From the NCBI RefSeq assembly GCF_030651915.1, contig NZ_JAUSBV010000008.1, positions 186,001 through 250,000 of the forward strand: a stretch of DNA of 64,000 bases, given 5' to 3'. Origin of the DNA: Parvibaculum sp. Its GTDB lineage: Bacteria; Pseudomonadota; Alphaproteobacteria; Parvibaculales; Parvibaculaceae. Of the stretch, positions 50,909-59,074 are shown in pieces. Each line of letters starts with the position of its first letter. Position 1 is the first letter of the stretch. The position numbers and the translations under genes were made by a program. The notes under the pieces are model-generated. The model worked only from the letters and a program-made list of their open reading frames with translations. It was not told the DNA's origin and made no database searches.

Positions 50909-52588
50909 TCACGACACCGGCAGGACATCCGGCGGTGCGATGGGGCCGAGCGGCGGCGCGGGCGGCAGTTTCCATTTTCCGGCCATCTCGAAGAACCGGT
51001 CGAGGATCGCCAGCTTGGTGTCGCCGATCCGGACCGGCGCCGGATTCCAGTCGACATCGCGCCAGCCGTTCTGCGCCTGTGCGTCGAGATCGTGAACCGG
51101 CAGGAAATCCGTCAGCGAAGAAAAGCGTTCGCGGTCGGACGCGTGGCCGCGTTCGCTGTTGAGCGGATAGAACATGACCACCGGAATGCCCATCGCGATG
51201 GCCGGCAGCGCACAATGGAGCAACGTCGTGACGACGAGCCGGGCGCGCGCCCGGTAGAGCTCAAGAAGGCTTTCCGCCTCGCGCATGTTGGCGGCGAAAT
51301 CGTTCGAACCCGAATAATGCGAGACGAAATTGCAGGGCCCCAGCTCCGGCGGCAACCGGTCGCATATCCGCGCATCGCGCGAGACGACGAAGACCTCGGA
51401 CTGCGCGTCGCTGGCGACACGGCGCGGCAATGTCAGCGACAGGCAGTGACTGACAAAGGTCTCGACGCCGTGCCCGGCAAGCAGTTGTGCGGTGTAGCTG
51501 TCGCGGCAGCCGATGGGCTGGTGGCGCCGATAGAATGCGATGGCCGCGTCGGACACCAGCGCCGGACATTGAAACAGCCGGATATGAAAGCCGAAGAGCA
51601 GCGGCGCAAGCTTCGGGTGCGGCGGCCATTCGGCGTCATTGGTCTTGAACCAGCCATTGAGCAATATGCCGACCTCGCCCCCTTCTGCGTCGAGACAGGG
51701 CGCCGACATGATTTCGTCGTCACGGTCGATCTCATGGCGATGCGCGACGCCGAAGCGCGACAGCAGCTGCCGGCCGGCAAGGATCTGGACATGGTCGCCG
51801 AGATTCTCGGTCGCCACTTTCAGCGACGCAAATGCCGCCGGCGCGGCGGCCGGCCCGGTCGGCGGCGCTGAAACCGGCAGCATTTCCGCATCGGGACCGA
51901 GCACCCGCGCCAGAACCGAGTCCGGGTGCAGCGGTCGGGCCAGCCGATGGGTCAACTTGAAGACGGGTGTCGTCCAGTCGATCCGGTCTCCGACATCCGC
52001 CGCCGGACTGTACATGCAGCCGGGCGCCTGCAACGCATGAGATGGACCGGCACTGACCTTCGGCACGCGGGACCACAGGCCGGCAAAAAATCCGCTGGTT
52101 TCGCAGATCGTCTTGAACCGGTGGTGAAACCAGAAATAGTCGTTCGAGCGGGTGCGATCCTGCCAGTACTCAATCGTCTTGCGATACCACTCGGCAACAA
52201 GCCGGTTGTCCGGTTCCGCGCTCAGGAACCATGACGAGAGCGGGCGGGTGGGAACCGGATCGGCAAAGGCAAAAAATCCTTCCTGCATGACATCCGGCAG
52301 CCAGTCGTCGAGCGGCCGGTTGCAGAACAAGGTGGCATCGGCCCATACGCCGCCAAACTCGTGAAGCAGAGAAATTCGAACGATGTCCGACAATGACGCC
52401 GCCGTGATCGTCCGGTTGTCGAGATCGATCAGATCCCGAATGGGAACGAAACGCTCGACGGTCCGCGCGTCGAGGCAGCGGAACTCCCAATCGGGGTTCT
52501 TTCGCTCCCAACTGTCGAGACATTTCCGAACCAGCGGCGGCGCGGCCTCGCGCCCCTGAAACCAGCACGCCCAGATCGTCTTTCTCAT
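50909..52588 (-). CDS. Glycosyltransferase fused to polysaccharide pyruvyltransferase
   Basis: A 559-residue fusion. The N-terminal half is a capsular-polysaccharide-type (GT32-like) glycosyltransferase: MRKTIWACWFQGREAAPP, SDIVRISLLHEFGGVWADAT with the catalytic acid cluster. The C-terminal half (from about residue 245) resembles polysaccharide pyruvyltransferases: LKVATENLGDHVQILAGRQLL, GCRDSYTAQLLAGHG, VVTTLLHCALPAIAMGIPVV. Fusion of these activities implies that one protein both adds a sugar and caps it with pyruvate ketal. It overlaps the oxygenase gene by 4 bp. No signal or membrane segment. Confidence 0.82.
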   Translation of the reverse strand: MRKTIWACWFQGREAAPPLVRKCLDSWERKNPDWEFRCLDARTVERFVPIRDLIDLDNRTITAASLSDIVRISLLHEFGGVWADATLFCNRPLDDWLPDVMQEGFFAFADPVPTRPLSSWFLSAEPDNRLVAEWYRKTIEYWQDRTRSNDYFWFHHRFKTICETSGFFAGLWSRVPKVSAGPSHALQAPGCMYSPAADVGDRIDWTTPVFKLTHRLARPLHPDSVLARVLGPDAEMLPVSAPPTGPAAAPAAFASLKVATENLGDHVQILAGRQLLSRFGVAHRHEIDRDDEIMSAPCLDAEGGEVGILLNGWFKTNDAEWPPHPKLAPLLFGFHIRLFQCPALVSDAAIAFYRRHQPIGCRDSYTAQLLAGHGVETFVSHCLSLTLPRRVASDAQSEVFVVSRDARICDRLPPELGPCNFVSHYSGSNDFAANMREAESLLELYRARARLVVTTLLHCALPAIAMGIPVVMFYPLNSERGHASDRERFSSLTDFLPVHDLDAQAQNGWRDVDWNPAPVRIGDTKLAILDRFFEMAGKWKLPPAPPLGPIAPPDVLPVS

Positions 52589-53505
52589 TCCGGGTGCGTG
52601 TCTTTCGGCAACGGCTTTCCATGTTCATCGACAAGGACGCGGCCCTGCGGCGCGTTGACCAGACAGGCGGCGCGCTCCTCGGCCAGCCGCCGCCCCTCCT
52701 CATCGAAGGACATCAGCGGGTGATCCTTCAGCTTCTGTTCGATGGCATCGAGAAGGCCGGTGAAGGGCGGCTGGTCCTTCGCCGCCTTGCGGATCGACTG
52801 CCATTGCCGCAACGCATCGCCATTGACATAGAACATCACCAGCGCGTCCCGGTCGATCGTCGAGGAGAAGCCGTGATAGGACGAGAATTGCGGCACGAAG
52901 GTGCAGACCGAATTGGCCTTGAAGCGGGCCAGATAATGCGGCTTCAGCTCCTTGTCGTAGAGAATGGTCGCGTTGCGCTCTTCCTGCTCCGGCGTTACCG
53001 GATGTTCGGGAATGTAGAAGACCAGCGACAGGAACTTCGGCGGAATGTCGATGTGAATGTTCTGGAAGCGTCCCGCCTCGGTGAAGACGAATTCGAATTC
53101 CTCATGGATCGCCAGCGCATCGGCCAGCGCCGCGCTGGGCACGCGGTAGAACTTGCGCAGGATCGCCTGCTTGACCTCACGGTCGGAGAAGACGCGCCGG
53201 AAGCAGCCGATGACGTCGCTGTAATCCTCGACGAGATTGTAACGCTTGTTGACGTAGAGCGGATTGTCCTGATGGCGCTCGCTGACCTTGTCGCTGTGCT
53301 TGAACGCCAGCATGTGCGCCCGCAGCGCCGCGTAATAATCCGCCGGAAAGATGTTCTCGATGAAGGCGTGCTCGAAAGGCCAGGTGCTGCCCTGGGTCTC
53401 GGCGATGCGCTGCAGCACATGGGCACGGCAGCGATTGAAATCGGTTACCGATCCGCCGGTCACGGGCGCCGCGTCGTCGAGAGCGGCCGGAAGACTGTTC
53501 GTCAT
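52585..53505 (-). CDS. 2-oxoglutarate/Fe(II)-dependent oxygenase-like protein
   Basis: A 306-residue protein with a jelly-roll core of the 2OG-Fe(II) oxygenase type: HID in FQNIHIDIPPKFLSLVFYIPE (HxD metal site), a distal His in FSSYHGFSS and Arg in TIDRDALVMFYVN for 2OG. N-terminal helices (WPFEHAFIENIFPADYYAALR) are common in prolyl-hydroxylase-like proteins. Start chosen at the ATG at 53505; a TTG farther upstream is unlikely. Translationally coupled to the glycosyltransferase. It may hydroxylate a sugar or peptide in the same pathway. Confidence 0.8.
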   Translation of the reverse strand: MTNSLPAALDDAAPVTGGSVTDFNRCRAHVLQRIAETQGSTWPFEHAFIENIFPADYYAALRAHMLAFKHSDKVSERHQDNPLYVNKRYNLVEDYSDVIGCFRRVFSDREVKQAILRKFYRVPSAALADALAIHEEFEFVFTEAGRFQNIHIDIPPKFLSLVFYIPEHPVTPEQEERNATILYDKELKPHYLARFKANSVCTFVPQFSSYHGFSSTIDRDALVMFYVNGDALRQWQSIRKAAKDQPPFTGLLDAIEQKLKDHPLMSFDEEGRRLAEERAACLVNAPQGRVLVDEHGKPLPKDTHPE

Positions 53506-53650
53506 GATCGAATCCGCAACGGCACAACAGGAAAACAAGGAGTTCAGACGCTACCCAAGGCGAAAGCGCGTGTAAAGCCGCGCCCCGCCCCCTTGCCACC
53601 TGCCGCCCGGCCCGCGCATTCTTACCCTGCCCCACGCCAACAATATGTAC

Positions 53651-53680
53651 TTGACACCATATTATCTGGAGTCCATATTT
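53651..53680 (+). promoter_or_regulatory. Promoter/operator of the toxin-antitoxin operon
   Basis: TTGACA (53651-53656) with CATATT 17 bases on (53674-53679). CCATATT occurs twice (53657-53663, 53673-53679) and the segment is AT-rich in a GC-rich region, as expected of an autoregulated operator. Confidence 0.6.
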
Positions 53681-53682
53681 TC

Positions 53683-54048
53683 ATGACATGGCAGGTGCTC
53701 TTCGATGCGGCTTTCGAAGCCGAGTTCAACGAAATGCCCGAAGACGCTCAGGACGAGTTGCTGGCCCATGCCCGGCTGCTCGAAACCTTCGGACCGCAGC
53801 TGCGGCGGCCACATGCCGATACACTGGAAGGGTCGAAGCACGCCAATATGAAGGAGCTGCGCTTCGCGGCCGATGACGGCGTCTGGCGCGTGGCCTATGC
53901 CTTCGATCCCGAGCGCAAGGGCATCCTGCTGGTCGCCGGCGACAAGTCGGGGCAGTCAACGAAACGGTTCTACAAACAGTTGATCGCCAGGGCCGACAAA
54001 CGGTTCGATGCGCATCTGGCGCGTCTGAAGAAGAAAGAAGGCCGCTGA
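53683..54048 (+). CDS. HigB/RelE-type toxin (Gp49-like)
   Basis: A 121-residue toxin of the phage-derived Gp49/HigB class, which cleaves mRNA on the ribosome. Features: WQVLFDAAFEAEFNEMP, LETFGPQLRRPHADTLEGSKHANMKELRF, and RVAYAFDPERKGILLVAGDKSG, typical of this group. Start chosen at the ATG at 53683; the longer upstream frame is antisense to the oxygenase. The toxin precedes the antitoxin with 1-base overlap (TGATG). Confidence 0.9.
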   Translation: MTWQVLFDAAFEAEFNEMPEDAQDELLAHARLLETFGPQLRRPHADTLEGSKHANMKELRFAADDGVWRVAYAFDPERKGILLVAGDKSGQSTKRFYKQLIARADKRFDAHLARLKKKEGR

Positions 54049-54422
54049 TGCCGAAGAATCTCAAGGAGATGATGGACCGCCTCCCGGCGGCGCGCCGCAG
54101 GAAGATCGAGGCGCGCGCCGGAGAACTGATCGCCGAGGAAATGACGCTTCGCGATCTGCGCAAGGCGCGCGAACTGACACAGGAGCGAATGGCCGACGTT
54201 CTCAAGATCGGACAGGACAGCGTGTCGCGGCTGGAGCAGCGGTCGGATCTGTTGCTCTCGACACTGAAGACCTATGTCGCGGCGATGGGCGGATCGCTCG
54301 ATCTCGTCGCCCGGTTCCCGGACCGCCCGGCGGTGGTCGTGTCCGGCATCGGCGAACTCGCGCCTGAGAAGAACGCCGGAAAACCGAAGAGCGGTCGGAA
54401 CAAGGCGGCGCGAGGGAAGTGA
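54048..54422 (+). CDS. XRE-family antitoxin
   Basis: A 124-residue DNA-binding antitoxin with an XRE helix-turn-helix (LRDLRKARELTQERMADVLKIGQDSVSRLEQRSD, about residues 35-70) followed by a strand LDLVARFPDR and a basic disordered tail that probably binds the toxin. Order toxin then antitoxin is that of HigBA. It represses its own promoter by family analogy. Confidence 0.9.
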   Translation: MPKNLKEMMDRLPAARRRKIEARAGELIAEEMTLRDLRKARELTQERMADVLKIGQDSVSRLEQRSDLLLSTLKTYVAAMGGSLDLVARFPDRPAVVVSGIGELAPEKNAGKPKSGRNKAARGK

Positions 54423-54455
54423 GGCGCAGAAGAGGCGGATAGCGTCTCCGAGCAG

Positions 54456-54495
54456 CCCCTTGCCACCCTCCCCGTTCTCCGGCACTTCTGAGTGA
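54456..54495. repeat. 40-bp direct repeat, copy 2
   Basis: Same orientation as copy 1 at 50860-50899, with one base different. It lies between the antitoxin and the LhgO-like gene. Confidence 0.85.
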
Positions 54496-54527
54496 CCGCC
54501 GCCGCAAGAATCGGAAGACCGCAACCC

Positions 54528-55637
54528 GTGACCGACACACATCAGATCGAAGCCGTGGTGATCGGCGCGGGCGTTGTCGGGCTGGCTTGCGCGCGAGCGC
54601 TGGCGCTCAAGGGCCGCGAGGTTGTGGTGCTGGAGCGGCATGGCGCCATCGGCACCGAGACCTCGTCGCGCAACAGCGAGGTGATCCATGCCGGCATCTA
54701 CTATCCGCAAGGGAGCCTGAAGGCGCGGCTCTGCGGGGCGGGCCGCGCGGCGCTTTACGATTTTCTCGAAACGCGGAAGCTGCCGCACAGGCGCCTGGGC
54801 AAGCTTATTGTCGCCAGCGATGCGGGCGAGGCGCAAGCGCTTGACGGGATCGCGGGCCGCGCGCGGGCGAACGGCGTGGTGGATTTGCGGGCGCTGACCG
54901 GCGCGGAGGCCCGCGCGCTGGAACCGGCGCTCCGTTGCGCGGCGGCGCTGCTATCGCCCTCGACCGGGATACTCGATGCGCATGCGTTCATGCTCGCCTT
55001 GCGCGGCGAGCTCGAAGATGCGGGCGGCGCCATTGCCTTCAACACCGAATTCGCGCGTGCGGAACGCGGGGCGGACGGATTTGTCATTCATGCGGGCGGA
55101 ACGCGGCTGAAAACGAAGCTGCTGGTCAATGCGGCGGGGCTCGCGGCGGCGCGCGTCGCGCGGGCAATCAAGGGGCTCGATGCGGGCCATGTGCCGGCAC
55201 TGCATTTTGCGCGCGGCAATTATTTTTCCTGCGCGGCGCGGGCGCCGTTTTCGCGGCTGATCTATCCGGCCCCTTCCGGCGATGGCGGGCTCGGCGTGCA
55301 TCTGACGCTCGACATGGGTGGCGCGGCGCGTTTCGGGCCCGATGTCGAATGGCTCGCGGAGAGCGGGACGCCGGATTACACCGTCGACGCCGCGCGGGGC
55401 GAGGCGTTTTACGCGGCGATCAGGCGCTACTGGCCGGCGCTCCCCGACGGCGCGCTGGCGCCTGCCTATTCCGGCATCCGCCCGAAGCTGGCGCGCGGCG
55501 ACAGCGACTTTGCGATGGCAGGGCCGGAAGCGCACGGGGTGCCGGGCCTCGTCAATCTCTTCGGCATCGAAAGCCCGGGCCTGACGGCCTCGCTGGCGAT
55601 CGCCGACGAGGTTGTGGGGATGCTCGAGGATTTTTGA
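54528..55637 (+). CDS. FAD-dependent oxidoreductase, LhgO-like
   Basis: A 369-residue flavoprotein of the DAO family resembling L-2-hydroxyglutarate oxidase. FAD motif [17 protein letters not shown], then [34 protein letters not shown], diagnostic of the LhgO group, and a C-terminal [16 protein letters not shown] start at the GTG at 54528; a GTG at 54492 lies inside the 40-bp repeat. The substrate could be another 2-hydroxy acid. A repeat element follows its stop. Confidence 0.88.
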   Translation: MTDTHQIEAVVIGAGVVGLACARALALKGREVVVLERHGAIGTETSSRNSEVIHAGIYYPQGSLKARLCGAGRAALYDFLETRKLPHRRLGKLIVASDAGEAQALDGIAGRARANGVVDLRALTGAEARALEPALRCAAALLSPSTGILDAHAFMLALRGELEDAGGAIAFNTEFARAERGADGFVIHAGGTRLKTKLLVNAAGLAAARVARAIKGLDAGHVPALHFARGNYFSCAARAPFSRLIYPAPSGDGGLGVHLTLDMGGAARFGPDVEWLAESGTPDYTVDAARGEAFYAAIRRYWPALPDGALAPAYSGIRPKLARGDSDFAMAGPEAHGVPGLVNLFGIESPGLTASLAIADEVVGMLEDF

Positions 55638-55911
55638 TTCACGCGACGGCGCGGAAAAGAAAAGAAGGACTCACGCAGAGGCGCAGAGACGCAGAGGGGC
55701 TGTGCCCTTGAGACCGGCCGTGCCTCCATTGTTTCAATGATTGCGCCTGCGGCGCGAAGACACTTCCGGCGCGAAGCGCCAGAAAACCTTCTCTTTCGTC
55801 GCTGCCGCTCCGTCCATGCATCCGGTTGGGGAAGCGCAGTGCCTTGCCGCAGATGCGGCACCTCTGCGTCTCTGCGCCTCTGCGCCTCTGCGTGCAAAAA
55901 ACCGCCGCGCT
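55638..55911. repeat. Inverted-repeat element with CTCTGCG arms (copy 1)
   Basis: The left arm (55672-55697) is a run of CACGCAGAGG and GCGCAGAGAC units; the right arm (55861-55894) is its reverse complement plus one extra CCTCTGCG unit. The arms pair over 24-26 bases. The 160-base centre has short hairpins. No protein gene. Compare copy 2 at 58902-59064. It resembles a miniature non-autonomous element. Confidence 0.75.
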
Positions 55912-56319
55912 TCAGGCGTCGACGATGCTGTCGATGAAGGCGTTGACGGCGGCCGCCGCATCGCGGAGGCGGGCGAGGATGTCGTCGCGGCCTTCGCCGT
56001 CGACGGCCATCCATTCGGCTTCCTCGGCGAGTGCCGCCAGCGGCCAGGCGCCGAGGCCCTTGGCCGAGCCCTTGAGGCTGTGGGTGGCGTTCTTCCAGTC
56101 GATGGCGGTGACCGCCGTTTCGATGCGTTCGATATAGATGCCGGCCTGGGCGCGGAAGAGACCGAGCAGTTCGATCTCCAGCGCGCGGTTGCCGAGCGTG
56201 TATTTCGCCAGATGCACCAGATCGAGCGGCCGCCCGGCCGGGACCGAAGCCTCGCCGGCCCGGAACGTCATCGCCGCGCCTGCCGCATTCGCCGTCGCCG
56301 CACTTGCCTGGGGTTTCAT
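55912..56319 (-). CDS. Histidine phosphotransfer (Hpt) protein
   Basis: A 135-residue protein with an Hpt four-helix bundle: active His80 in ATHSLKGSAKGLGAWPLAAL, preceded by VHLAKYTLGNRALEIELLGLF. It would shuttle phosphate between a hybrid kinase and a response regulator, but no kinase gene is adjacent. A short Ala-rich N-terminus precedes the domain. The reading direction is toward the repeat element. Confidence 0.88.
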   Translation of the reverse strand: MKPQASAATANAAGAAMTFRAGEASVPAGRPLDLVHLAKYTLGNRALEIELLGLFRAQAGIYIERIETAVTAIDWKNATHSLKGSAKGLGAWPLAALAEEAEWMAVDGEGRDDILARLRDAAAAVNAFIDSIVDA

Positions 56320-56649
56320 CGGACCCGCTCCATGCCGTCATTCCCGTTGCAGGCAGCTTAGGGGCGGAGGCGCTGCAGAATCGTTAAGCCGGACCGGGCG
56401 GCGGGCGGCGGTCATTGCAATTATGGTTAACAAGGGCCTAAGCTGACCCCGACAGCGCGTTCCAGCGGGCCCCGAGAGCCGGCAACCACGCGCCGTCAGC
56501 CCCCCTTTCGGCCCCCGGCATGTCCCCCGTGCCCGGGGCCTTTCTTTGTGGCGGCCTTATGGTTGACGGCGCCGGGGGCATCGGACAGGCTGACGCGATG
56601 TGGCGGGCGGCCAAGGCCCCCGGACGGGCCAGGGGAGGCCGGAACTTTC
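56320..56649. other. 330-bp gap with an orphan terminator
   Basis: A GC-rich gap upstream of both Hpt (minus) and the coiled-coil gene (plus). It has a near CtrA box (TTAA-N7-CTAA, 56427-56441) and a rightward terminator-like hairpin at 56511-56548 with no gene upstream on that strand in this gap. A small RNA read rightward is possible but not shown. Confidence 0.5.
56511..56548 (+). terminator. Orphan terminator-like hairpin
   Basis: GGCCCC-C-GGCA and TGCC-C-GGGGCC (56511-56541) form a stem of ten pairs with one mismatch around a 9-base loop, followed by TTTCTTT. It points rightward. Confidence 0.55.
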
Positions 56650-58839
56650 ATGAAAAACAATGACATGTCGCCAACAGCCGAAACGCGGCCCGCCACCGAA
56701 GACAGCGCGACGCCCGGCGAAGCAACCGAACCCCGCGTCCACGCCGCCAATGAGGACAGCCCCGAAACCGGCGCCCTCTACCGGCTGATCCAGCGCCGCC
56801 CGAGCCCGCGCATTTTCGGCGCCGCGCTGGTCGCGAGCCTTTTCGTTCTGGGCGCCGAGGCCGCCTTTCTCTGGGGCCGCTACGGGACCGACGGGCTGCA
56901 GGCCCTGACGCAGCTTGAAACCGGATTGATCGCGGCCGCCGCCCTCGCCCCCGTCACGCTGATCTGGATGCTGGCCTTTGTCGTCTGGCGCGGCCAGGAA
57001 ATGCGGCTGATGGCCGACGCGCTGGCCCGCACCGCGATCCGCCTGTCGGACCCGGAAGATTTCGCCAGCGGTCAGATCGCCACCATCTCGGGCGCCGTGC
57101 GCCGCGAACTCGCCGGCATGCGCGAAGGGCTCGACGCGGCGCTGAAACAGGCAAACGACCTGAAGGAGATCGTCGCCCGCGAGGTCGAGGAGATCGACCG
57201 CGGCACCGGCCGCGCCGAATTCCGCACACGGGCGATGGAAGAACTGCTGGGCCGCCACCGGGAGAGCCTTGAGGAAATCGCCCGCACACTCGGCAGTGAA
57301 AGCGATGCGATTTCACGCGCCGTCCGCGAACAGGTCGAGGCCGTGCGCGGGCTGACCGGCAAGGCCGAAAGCGACCTGAAGGCCGCCGGCGACCGGGTGT
57401 CGGAACAGGCCGGGACGCTCGGCCGCGTCAGCGAAGCGGCGCGCGCCGGCGCCGATGCGACCGCGCTGATGCTGGAGCGCCAATCCTCGCGCCTCGAAGT
57501 GGTGGCGGCGGGCGCGCTCGGCAAGGCCGAGGATCTCGGCCAGCGCTACGACCAGCAGCGCGCGGCGATTGCCGAGGCGGCCGACCGCATGAATGCCGAA
57601 CGCGAGCGGCTCGACAGCGCGTTCGAACGTCATCGCGCGACGATGGAAACGGCCGATGCGGCCCTTGCCCGCCATACGGCGCAGATCGGCGTGGCCGTCG
57701 AAAACCTCGGCACCGGCATCGAAGCGACCTTCGACACCGCCGCCGCCCGCGCCGCCGCCTTGCGCGACATGATCGCCGGCGAAATCCGCAATGCCGCCGC
57801 CGAGGCCGAAAGCGCCTCGACCGCCGTCAGCCGCTCGGCCGGCGCCGCGACACGGGCCATCGGCGCCACCGTCGACGAATTGAAAGCCGCGACCGGCGCG
57901 CTCTCGACCGATGTGGCGCGCTCGGCCGCCGAAGCGATCGACAAGACCACCGAAAAGGTCAAGTCGGCCACCGTCTCGATGAGCGAAGAGGTGATGCGCG
58001 TCACGACGGCGCTGACAAGCGAGATCGCCGGCCGCACCGGCGAGTTGCGCGGCATCATCGAGGCGACGGCCGCCGAAAGCGACAATGCGGCCGAACGTTT
58101 CAACGCCGCCATGATCCGCCTCGGCGGCACGGCGCGCGAAGCCGGCCGCGCGCTGCACGAGGCGACCGACGATCTGGCCGCCCGCATCGACGAATTGCCC
58201 GGCGAGGCCGCCGAAAGCGCGCTGGCGCTGAAGAACGTGCTGCAGGAACAGGTTTCGGCGCTGGCGACCATCGCCGAAATCGTGGTGCGCCATGCGCGCA
58301 CGCTCGACCGCTCGGCCCCCCTCCACGATATCGGCGCGCCGGCGCGGCCAACACCGCAAACGCCGCGCGCGGCCGAGAGCCCGCGCCGCTGGGGCCTGTC
58401 GGAATTGCTGGCCGCTGCCGAACGCAAGCCGGCCGCACCCGACGCCGCCGACATCACCGGTGGCGGCGAGCGCGACTTCCAGCGCGCCTCGCTGCATGTG
58501 ATCGAAACGCTGCAGGCGCTGGCCATCGACCTCGATGCGGCGCTCGAGCAAAGCCCGCCGGCCGAACTCTGGCAGCGCTACCAGGCCGGCGAACGCAACG
58601 TCTTCACGCGCCGGCTTTACAACCTGGCCGGACGCGATCTCTATGACCGCATTGCGACGAAATACAAGAAGGATGCCGACTTCCGCACCCATGTCGACCG
58701 CTTCACCGCCACTTTCGAAAACCTGCTCGGTGCCGCCACCGCCCGCGACCGCGACAACATCCTGGTGCAGACCTATCTGACATCGGACACCGGCAAGGTC
58801 TATCTGATGCTCGGCCAGGCGACGGGGAAACTGGGCTGA
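56650..58839 (+). CDS. Membrane-anchored coiled-coil protein, TipN-like architecture
   Basis: A 729-residue protein: acidic N-terminus, two membrane helices (FGAALVASLFVLGAEAAFLW at about 55-75 and LETGLIAAAALAPVTLIWMLAFVVW at about 88-113), a very long coiled coil (about 120-570, repeats rich in Ala, Glu, Arg), and a conserved C-terminal domain (DLYDRIATKYKKDADFRTHVDRF, ILVQTYLTSDTGKVYLMLGQATG). The layout of two helices then coiled coil is that of TipN, the new-pole marker that places the flagellum in Caulobacter. I see no direct identity, so this is an analogy. Start chosen at 56650. A terminator follows. Confidence 0.75.
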   Translation: MKNNDMSPTAETRPATEDSATPGEATEPRVHAANEDSPETGALYRLIQRRPSPRIFGAALVASLFVLGAEAAFLWGRYGTDGLQALTQLETGLIAAAALAPVTLIWMLAFVVWRGQEMRLMADALARTAIRLSDPEDFASGQIATISGAVRRELAGMREGLDAALKQANDLKEIVAREVEEIDRGTGRAEFRTRAMEELLGRHRESLEEIARTLGSESDAISRAVREQVEAVRGLTGKAESDLKAAGDRVSEQAGTLGRVSEAARAGADATALMLERQSSRLEVVAAGALGKAEDLGQRYDQQRAAIAEAADRMNAERERLDSAFERHRATMETADAALARHTAQIGVAVENLGTGIEATFDTAAARAAALRDMIAGEIRNAAAEAESASTAVSRSAGAATRAIGATVDELKAATGALSTDVARSAAEAIDKTTEKVKSATVSMSEEVMRVTTALTSEIAGRTGELRGIIEATAAESDNAAERFNAAMIRLGGTAREAGRALHEATDDLAARIDELPGEAAESALALKNVLQEQVSALATIAEIVVRHARTLDRSAPLHDIGAPARPTPQTPRAAESPRRWGLSELLAAAERKPAAPDAADITGGGERDFQRASLHVIETLQALAIDLDAALEQSPPAELWQRYQAGERNVFTRRLYNLAGRDLYDRIATKYKKDADFRTHVDRFTATFENLLGAATARDRDNILVQTYLTSDTGKVYLMLGQATGKLG

Positions 58840-58867
58840 ACTGCGGCCGTTGGCCGGAATGAAAGCG

Positions 58868-58900
58868 AGAGGCCCTGCCAGAGCAGGGCCTCTTTATTTT
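58868..58900 (+). terminator. Terminator after the coiled-coil gene
   Basis: An 11-bp stem AGAGGCCCTGC/GCAGGGCCTCT (58868-58878, 58883-58893) with loop CAGA and TTATTTT. Confidence 0.85.
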
Positions 58901-58901
58901 G

Positions 58902-59064
58902 CACGCAGAGGCGCAGAGACGCAGAGGGGACTGTATGCGTGGCTGGTTCCCGTTTCCTGTCGCTTGATTGCCTTTGCCGGGCGAAGCCCGGCAAGAAAGG
59001 AAGTGGCGTATGCGGGGGCCTCGTGCGCTCGCTCCGCGTGACGACACCTCTGCGCCTCTGCGTG
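58902..59064. repeat. Inverted-repeat element with CTCTGCG arms (copy 2)
   Basis: Left arm 58902-58927 is identical to the left arm of copy 1 (55672-55697) over 26 bases; the right arm 59047-59064 is its partial reverse complement. The 119-base centre differs from copy 1. It sits directly after a terminator and just before the lipoprotein stop. Confidence 0.75.
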
Positions 59065-59074
59065 AATCCTTACC

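Noticed and set aside
52594-53682. Upstream extension of the HigB toxin frame
   Set aside because: It lies antisense to the oxygenase gene; the toxin fold, promoter and ribosome spacing support the ATG at 53683.
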